A stretch of 17,260 bases of DNA from Opitutaceae bacterium (GTDB lineage: Bacteria; Verrucomicrobiota; Verrucomicrobiia; Opitutales; Opitutaceae): contig JAPOIC010000014.1 in NCBI GenBank assembly GCA_029979145.1, positions 1 to 17,260 on the forward strand. The letters are read 5' to 3'. The notes below the pieces were generated by a model. That model saw only the letters and a program-made list of their open reading frames with translations, made no database searches and was not told where the DNA came from. The position numbers and the translations under genes were made by a program. Shown here one piece after another: positions 15,020-17,260 of this stretch (position 1 is its first letter; each line of letters opens with the position of its first letter).

Positions 15020-16342
15020 GTGAACGTTCAACTCAACTCTATTTCTGATACCCGCAAGAGCCTGGTGGTCACCCTCGACCAGGGCGAAGTCGCCGCCGAG
15101 CGCTCGGCCGTCGTGGGCGAATTCGTCAGGCAGGCCCGCCTGCCCGGTTTTCGCCCCGGCAAGGCCCCCTTGGCCATGATCGAGCGCCGCTACGGCAAGG
15201 ACATCAACGAGGAGCTGCAGCAGAAGGTCGTCACCAAGGCCTACCGCGAAGGCTTGGAGAAGCAGAAGCTGGATGTCCTCAACGTCGTGAACGTCGAGCC
15301 CGGCAAGATCGAGGCCGGCGCGGAGGCCGTCATCACGGTCACGATTGATGTTCGTCCCGAGTTTGAGCTCCCGGACTACACCGGCCTCAAGACCGAGGTT
15401 GCCCCGACCGACGTGACCGACGCCGAAGTGGACGCCGCGATCGAGGCGATGCGCGGTGAGCGCGCTGAGTTCAAGGTGGCCGACCGTGCCGCCGCCAAGG
15501 GCGACTACGTTAAGCTGGCTTATGAGGGGTCCGTCGACGACAAGCCCGTGGCCGAGCTCGTGCCGGACAAGCAGATTTACGGCAAAGTCCCGCAGACCTG
15601 GGAAGAGGTTGAAGGCGAGCACGAAGGCGTGATCCCCGGGCTCGGCAAGCAACTCGCCGGCCTCAAGCCCGGCGACAAGAAAGACGTCATCGTCACTTTC
15701 CCGGCGGATTTCGCCGCGGCGCCGGCGCTCGCCGGCAAGTCCGCGACCTACGCCGTCGAGGTGCAGGAAATCCGCGAGCGCGTGCTGCCCCCGATCGACG
15801 AGGAATTCCTCAAGTCGCACCAGGCCGACAGCCTCGACGCGCTGAAGTCCAGCGTGAGCAACAACCTCAAGTTCCAGAAGGAAGGCCGCAATAAATCCGA
15901 GCAACGCCGCCAGGTGACGGACGCCCTGCTGGAAAAGCTGGCCTTCGACGCCCCGGAGTCGCTCGTCGAGAGCGAGACCCAGGAAGTGCTCCGCCGCTTC
16001 ATCGGGGAGAACATGCGCCGCGGCATGCCGCAGGAGCAGTTCGAGAAGGACAAGCAGGAGCTCGTTGAGAACGCCAAGAAGGCCGCAGTCGGTCGCGTGA
16101 AACTCCAGCTCGCGCTGGCCAAGATCGCCGAGGCGGAGAAGCTCTCCGTCGAGGAGCAGGACATCAACCAGTTCATCTACCGCGAGGCGATGCGCTCGGG
16201 CCAGCAGCCCGACAAGTTCGTGAAGGAGTTGTCGAAGAACCGCGACGCCCTCCGCGGCATCCAGCAGAACATCATTTTCGACAAGGCAGTTGATTTCCTC
16301 GTTTCCAAGGCTACGGTGACCACCACCCAACCGAAGGCCTGA
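15020..16342 (+). CDS. tig: Trigger factor (ribosome-associated chaperone and prolyl isomerase)
   Basis: 440 residues, the standard length. Trigger factor binds protein L23 at the ribosomal exit tunnel and shields nascent chains in the cytoplasm. The ribosome-binding signature is GFRPGKAP at 43-50. The FKBP-type PPIase domain occupies about 150-250, with KGDYVKLAYEGSVDDKPV at its start and GVIPGLGKQLAGLKPGDKK in the middle. The rest is the helical, charged chaperone arm region. I chose the GTG at 15020 because VNVQLNSISDTRKSLVVTL is the normal first strand of the family; a TTG at 14981 would add 13 residues with no family counterpart. No Shine-Dalgarno precedes either. clpP starts 8 bases after the stop, so tig-clpP, and probably clpX, form one transcript, as in many bacteria. 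Confidence 0.96.
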   Translation: MNVQLNSISDTRKSLVVTLDQGEVAAERSAVVGEFVRQARLPGFRPGKAPLAMIERRYGKDINEELQQKVVTKAYREGLEKQKLDVLNVVNVEPGKIEAGAEAVITVTIDVRPEFELPDYTGLKTEVAPTDVTDAEVDAAIEAMRGERAEFKVADRAAAKGDYVKLAYEGSVDDKPVAELVPDKQIYGKVPQTWEEVEGEHEGVIPGLGKQLAGLKPGDKKDVIVTFPADFAAAPALAGKSATYAVEVQEIRERVLPPIDEEFLKSHQADSLDALKSSVSNNLKFQKEGRNKSEQRRQVTDALLEKLAFDAPESLVESETQEVLRRFIGENMRRGMPQEQFEKDKQELVENAKKAAVGRVKLQLALAKIAEAEKLSVEEQDINQFIYREAMRSGQQPDKFVKELSKNRDALRGIQQNIIFDKAVDFLVSKATVTTTQPKA

Positions 16343-16350
16343 GAAATCCC

Positions 16351-16971
16351 GTGAGCTACTACGTCCCCATCGTCCTTGAAAACACCGGCCGCGGCGAGCG
16401 GTCGATGGACATCTATTCCCGCCTGCTGAAGGACCGGATCATCTTCATCGGCACGCCGATCGACGATCAGGTCGCGAATCTGGTCATTGCCCAGATGTTC
16501 TTTCTGCAGATGGAGGACCCGAAGAAGGACATCCAGCTCTACATCAACTCCCCGGGCGGCGTGGTCACGGGCGGCATGGCGATTTATGACACGATGAATT
16601 TCCTGCAGTGTGACATCGTCACCTACTGCGTGGGCATGGCCGCGAGCATGAGCACCGTGCTCCTCGCCGCCGGCACCAAGGGGAAGCGCTTCGCCCTGCC
16701 GAACAGTCGCGTGATGATTCACCAGCCCTCCGGTGGCGCGGGCGGTCAGGCCGCGGACATTTCCATCGCCGCCAAGGAGATTCTCCGCTGGCGCAAGACG
16801 CTAAACGAGACCATCGCGAAGCACACGGGCAAGACCGCGGAGCAGATCGAGAAGGACTCGGATCGCGACTACTACCTAAGCGCCCAAGAGGCGAAGGCGT
16901 ATGGCTTGGTCGACCACGTGGTGGAATCGACCAAGGAAGCGCAATCGCTCGCGGTGCAAACTGCGGCATAA
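16351..16971 (+). CDS. clpP: ATP-dependent Clp protease proteolytic subunit
   Basis: 206 residues, the serine peptidase that forms the double heptameric chamber used by ClpX or ClpA/ClpC. The catalytic triad is visible: S99 in GMAASM, H124 in MIHQPSGG and D173 in SDRDYYLSAQEA. The oxyanion-side NSPGG (66-70) is present, and the mature N-terminus is near IVLENTGRGERSMDIYSRLL. GTG start eight bases after the tig stop; the A/G-rich TGAGAAAT just before it overlaps the tig stop codon and is at best a weak ribosome-binding site, so translational coupling to tig is likely. clpX begins 59 bases downstream, the conserved order for this proteolytic module. Confidence 0.97.
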   Translation: MSYYVPIVLENTGRGERSMDIYSRLLKDRIIFIGTPIDDQVANLVIAQMFFLQMEDPKKDIQLYINSPGGVVTGGMAIYDTMNFLQCDIVTYCVGMAASMSTVLLAAGTKGKRFALPNSRVMIHQPSGGAGGQAADISIAAKEILRWRKTLNETIAKHTGKTAEQIEKDSDRDYYLSAQEAKAYGLVDHVVESTKEAQSLAVQTAA

Positions 16972-16985
16972 GCCGGCTCCCGCCG

Positions 16986-16995
16986 GTCAATTGAC
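16986..16995. other. Perfect 10-base palindrome between clpP and clpX
   Basis: GTCAATTGAC is a perfect palindrome lying 15 bases after the clpP stop in the 59-base clpP-clpX gap. It is followed by a second short inverted repeat, GACT (16993-16996) with AGTC (17002-17005). No T-tract follows, so it is not an intrinsic terminator. It could be an operator or a processing hairpin, or chance; nothing further supports a role. Confidence 0.2.
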
Positions 16996-17030
16996 TCGAC
17001 AAGTCCAGCCCTGAAAGGGACAGATTAACC

Positions 17031-17260
17031 ATGGCCAAGTCGTCGCGCATGACCCTCTGCTCGTTTTGCGGAAAATCCCAGGCGGAGGTGAAGAAAATAA
17101 TCGCCGGCCCGGGCGTTTACATCTGCGACTCGTGCGTCAACGTCTGCAAGACGATCATAGACCGCGAGGTGAAGACACCCGCCGCCGAGGCCAAGCCCGC
17201 TTTCCGCCTGATCAAGCCGTCGGATATCAAGAAGACGCTCGACGAGCACGTCATCGGCCA
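17031..17260 (+). CDS. clpX: ATP-dependent Clp protease ATP-binding subunit ClpX (5' part, cut by window edge)
   Basis: The first 76 complete codons of clpX are present and the frame stays open to the edge of the window. ClpX is the AAA+ unfoldase that feeds substrates to ClpP. The translation begins MAKSSRMTLCSFCGKS and contains the complete N-terminal zinc-binding domain with C10, C13, C32 and C35. It then enters the conserved segment before the ATPase, ending KKTLDEHVIG, which in ClpX continues to the Walker A region beyond the edge. AAGGGA (17015-17020) ten bases before the ATG is the best Shine-Dalgarno-like sequence in the whole window, so clpX may be translated independently of clpP. 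It follows clpP in the same direction. Confidence 0.95.
   Translation, partial: MAKSSRMTLCSFCGKSQAEVKKIIAGPGVYICDSCVNVCKTIIDREVKTPAAEAKPAFRLIKPSDIKKTLDEHVIG

Noticed and set aside
14990..16330. 446-codon open frame antisense to tig
   Set aside because: Covers the whole of a clear trigger factor gene; Leu/Val/His/Asp-rich translation is typical of an antisense shadow.
16991..16996. TTGACT as the -35 of a clpX promoter
   Set aside because: No acceptable -10 lies 16-18 bases downstream; kept only as part of the palindrome note.
1..17260. Mobile element, CRISPR array, tRNA/rRNA, toxin-antitoxin or phage-defence system
   Set aside because: Gaps are all under about 120 bases, no direct-repeat arrays or terminal inverted repeats were seen, and every large gene belongs to a recognised core or envelope family.

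Overview
This GC-rich window is about 98% coding and reads as a bacterial core-chromosome segment. Gene content (lipid A acyltransferase and heptosyltransferase-like genes, so a Gram-negative envelope; a Tat-type DUF1501 protein; a tig-clpP-clpX run; serS-tilS-ftsH) together with very few Shine-Dalgarno sequences suggests Verrucomicrobiota, most likely an Opitutaceae-type bacterium. That placement is inference from gene style and order, not from a marker search.

Layout. (1) 1-3729, minus strand: a two-domain lipid A acyltransferase/heptosyltransferase fusion, followed downstream by a fused tandem-NBD peptide-type ABC ATPase, with a possible terminator at the left edge. (2) 3826-9219, plus strand: a heptosyltransferase I-like gene, serS, tilS and ftsH, closed by a strong intrinsic terminator at 9237-9270. 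(3) 9272-11953, plus strand: a PLP aminotransferase of the LysN/KAT II type and a UDP-glucose 6-dehydrogenase that looks strikingly like the animal enzyme. (4) 11965-14903, minus strand, convergent with ugd: tsaB and alr overlap by ATGA, then comes a GC hairpin plus T-tract, then a DUF1501 Tat-exported protein. (5) 15020-17260, plus strand, divergent from tsaB: tig, clpP and the 5' end of clpX, the classical protein-folding and proteolysis cluster.

How the genes fit together: the two divergent GT9/acyltransferase genes are probably inner-core LPS and lipid A assembly; ugd supplies UDP-glucuronate for surface glycans; alr supplies D-alanine for peptidoglycan; serS, tilS and tsaB serve tRNA charging and modification; ftsH, tig, clpP and clpX are protein quality control.

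There is no sign of a mobile element, CRISPR array, tRNA, rRNA or phage, and no gene-free stretch longer than about 120 bases. I do not see an undescribed multi-gene system here. The items most worth a second look are the acyltransferase-GT9 fusion, the eukaryote-like UGDH, and two places where an intrinsic terminator directly abuts or overlaps the next start codon.
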